From the NCBI GenBank assembly GCA_030630425.1, contig DAOVNB010000043.1, forward strand, positions 1 through 6,100: 6,100 nt of DNA. Reading direction: 5' to 3'. Below the pieces are notes generated by a model, which saw only the letters and a program-made list of their open reading frames with translations, was not told the origin of the DNA and searched no databases. The DNA is from an archaeon. Lineage in GTDB: Archaea > EX4484-52 > B79-G9. Made by a program: the position numbers and the translations under genes. Position 1 is the stretch's first letter. Every line of letters begins with the position of its first letter. Of the stretch, positions 5,399 through 6,100 are shown one piece after another.

Positions 5399-6100
5399 AT
5401 GGTTCAACAATATGATTTACTTATAATTGGCGCCGGGCCCGGGGGGTTATCTGCCGCAAATGAAGCTGCAAAAGAAGGCCTTAAAGTTCTTGTTTTAGAA
5501 GAGCATAAAGAAATCGGTGTTCCGGTCCATTGCGGTGAATGCTTTTCTGAATTTTCAGCAAAAAAGGATCAACTAAGAATCCCTTCAGATATTATATCAA
5601 AAAAAGTAAAAGGTGTGCGCGTAACATTTCCGAATGGAAAAAAAGTCTGTGTCGAGGAGCCCGGGTTTGTTTTGAAAAAAGACAAATTTGAGCAATGGCT
5701 TGCAAAACAGGCAAAAGAAAGCGGTGCGAGGATACGGACGGCAAGCAAAGCAACAGATATTGAAAAAGTTGAAGGTGGCTATGAAATAACCTCTCTTGGC
5801 CAGAAAATTTTTGCAAAAATTGTGATTGATGCAAGCGGTGCAAATTCTTTTGCGGCAACAAAAATTGGAATTAATAAAAGCGCAAAAACCGTTCTTGGTG
5901 TTCAGTATTTGGTTAAAGATATTAAATGGGATAATTATCTTGATTTCTACATCCTTCCAAAATACGCACCTTACGGATACTTATGGGTAATACCAAAAGA
6001 GAATAATTTTGCAAACATCGGTCTTGTATCAAAAGAGAAAGGCAAAAAAGCAATGGATAATCTTGACAGGTTCCTTGATTATCTTACAATCCCTAAAAAA
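5399..6100 (+). CDS. Geranylgeranyl reductase family FAD-dependent oxidoreductase (3' end outside window)
   Basis: The first 234 codons are present; the family is usually around 400 residues, so slightly over half is seen. The ATG is the first after an in-frame TGA. Residues 5-34 form the FAD-binding beta-alpha-beta unit with GAGPGG (11-16) ending in acidic E34, which contacts ribose. EIGVPVHCGEC (38-48) matches the family's EIGxPVRCGEG motif, with Cys45 at the conserved position. VIDASGANS (142-150) is the second flavin-site motif, and YGYLWVIPKENNFANIGL (about residue 192 onward) matches the family's YxWxFP...NxG segment by the isoprenoid pocket. The enzyme reduces double bonds of geranylgeranyl chains in archaeal phospholipids at the membrane. 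The exact substrate (digeranylgeranylglycerophospholipid or another prenyl compound) cannot be fixed because paralogues are common. Bacterial and plant relatives act on chlorophyll precursors, which is unlikely here. Confidence 0.9.
   Translation, partial: MVQQYDLLIIGAGPGGLSAANEAAKEGLKVLVLEEHKEIGVPVHCGECFSEFSAKKDQLRIPSDIISKKVKGVRVTFPNGKKVCVEEPGFVLKKDKFEQWLAKQAKESGARIRTASKATDIEKVEGGYEITSLGQKIFAKIVIDASGANSFAATKIGINKSAKTVLGVQYLVKDIKWDNYLDFYILPKYAPYGYLWVIPKENNFANIGLVSKEKGKKAMDNLDRFLDYLTIPKK

Noticed and set aside
5385..5408. Stem GTTGAA/TTCAAC enclosing the reductase start codon as an RNA thermometer or riboswitch
   Set aside because: It has only six pairs with a 12-base loop, and the likely leaderless transcript would begin inside the structure and exclude the left arm.
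5592..5861. 89-codon minus-strand frame inside the reductase gene
   Set aside because: It is antisense to a well-recognised flavoprotein with no features of its own.
1..6100. tRNA, rRNA or other classical RNA genes
   Set aside because: No cloverleaf-like T-loop motif in context, rRNA signature or other familiar RNA consensus was seen. The coding frames and short promoter gaps account for the sequence.

Overview
The window looks archaeal and moderately AT-rich. The clearest evidence is the gene running off the right end, which has the hallmarks of a geranylgeranyl reductase family flavoprotein used to saturate archaeal membrane lipids. Supporting signs are archaeal TATA-type promoters, one of them placed for a leaderless message, an AGGTG ribosome binding site, and a long secreted protein packed with N-glycosylation sequons. 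The low-complexity coiled-coil protein and the membrane zinc ribbon fit an uncultivated lineage of the DPANN or Altiarchaeota kind, but the phylum is only an inference.

Layout. Positions 2956 to 1 (minus strand) are one uninterrupted reading frame for a large exported surface protein, still open at the left edge. A 229-base AT-rich divergent intergenic region (2957-3185) carries several TATA-like boxes and an imperfect dyad. Rightward from 3186 come a 586-residue coiled-coil protein and, 33 bases later, a 107-residue protein with an N-terminal CxxC...CxxC zinc ribbon and a C-terminal membrane helix. These two look like an operon. After a 95-base gap with its own TATA box, the reductase gene starts at 5399 and runs off the right end.

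How the genes relate. All three complete or partial functional themes touch the cell envelope: a glycosylated surface protein, a long coiled coil probably tied to a membrane-anchored zinc ribbon, and a lipid-saturating enzyme. Nothing in the sequence shows that they act in one pathway.

The most unusual feature is inside the coiled-coil gene. About 145 bases (3311-3456) are near 50% G+C by hand count against about 30% on both sides, and they are full of nested inverted repeats, including a strong two-part hairpin at 3321-3352. The segment is translated in frame as residues 46-90 and does not match the Lys/Glu/Asn-rich character of the rest. It looks like a small palindromic mobile element that landed in a gene and was kept as coding sequence. 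Short matches to its arms occur in both intergenic regions.
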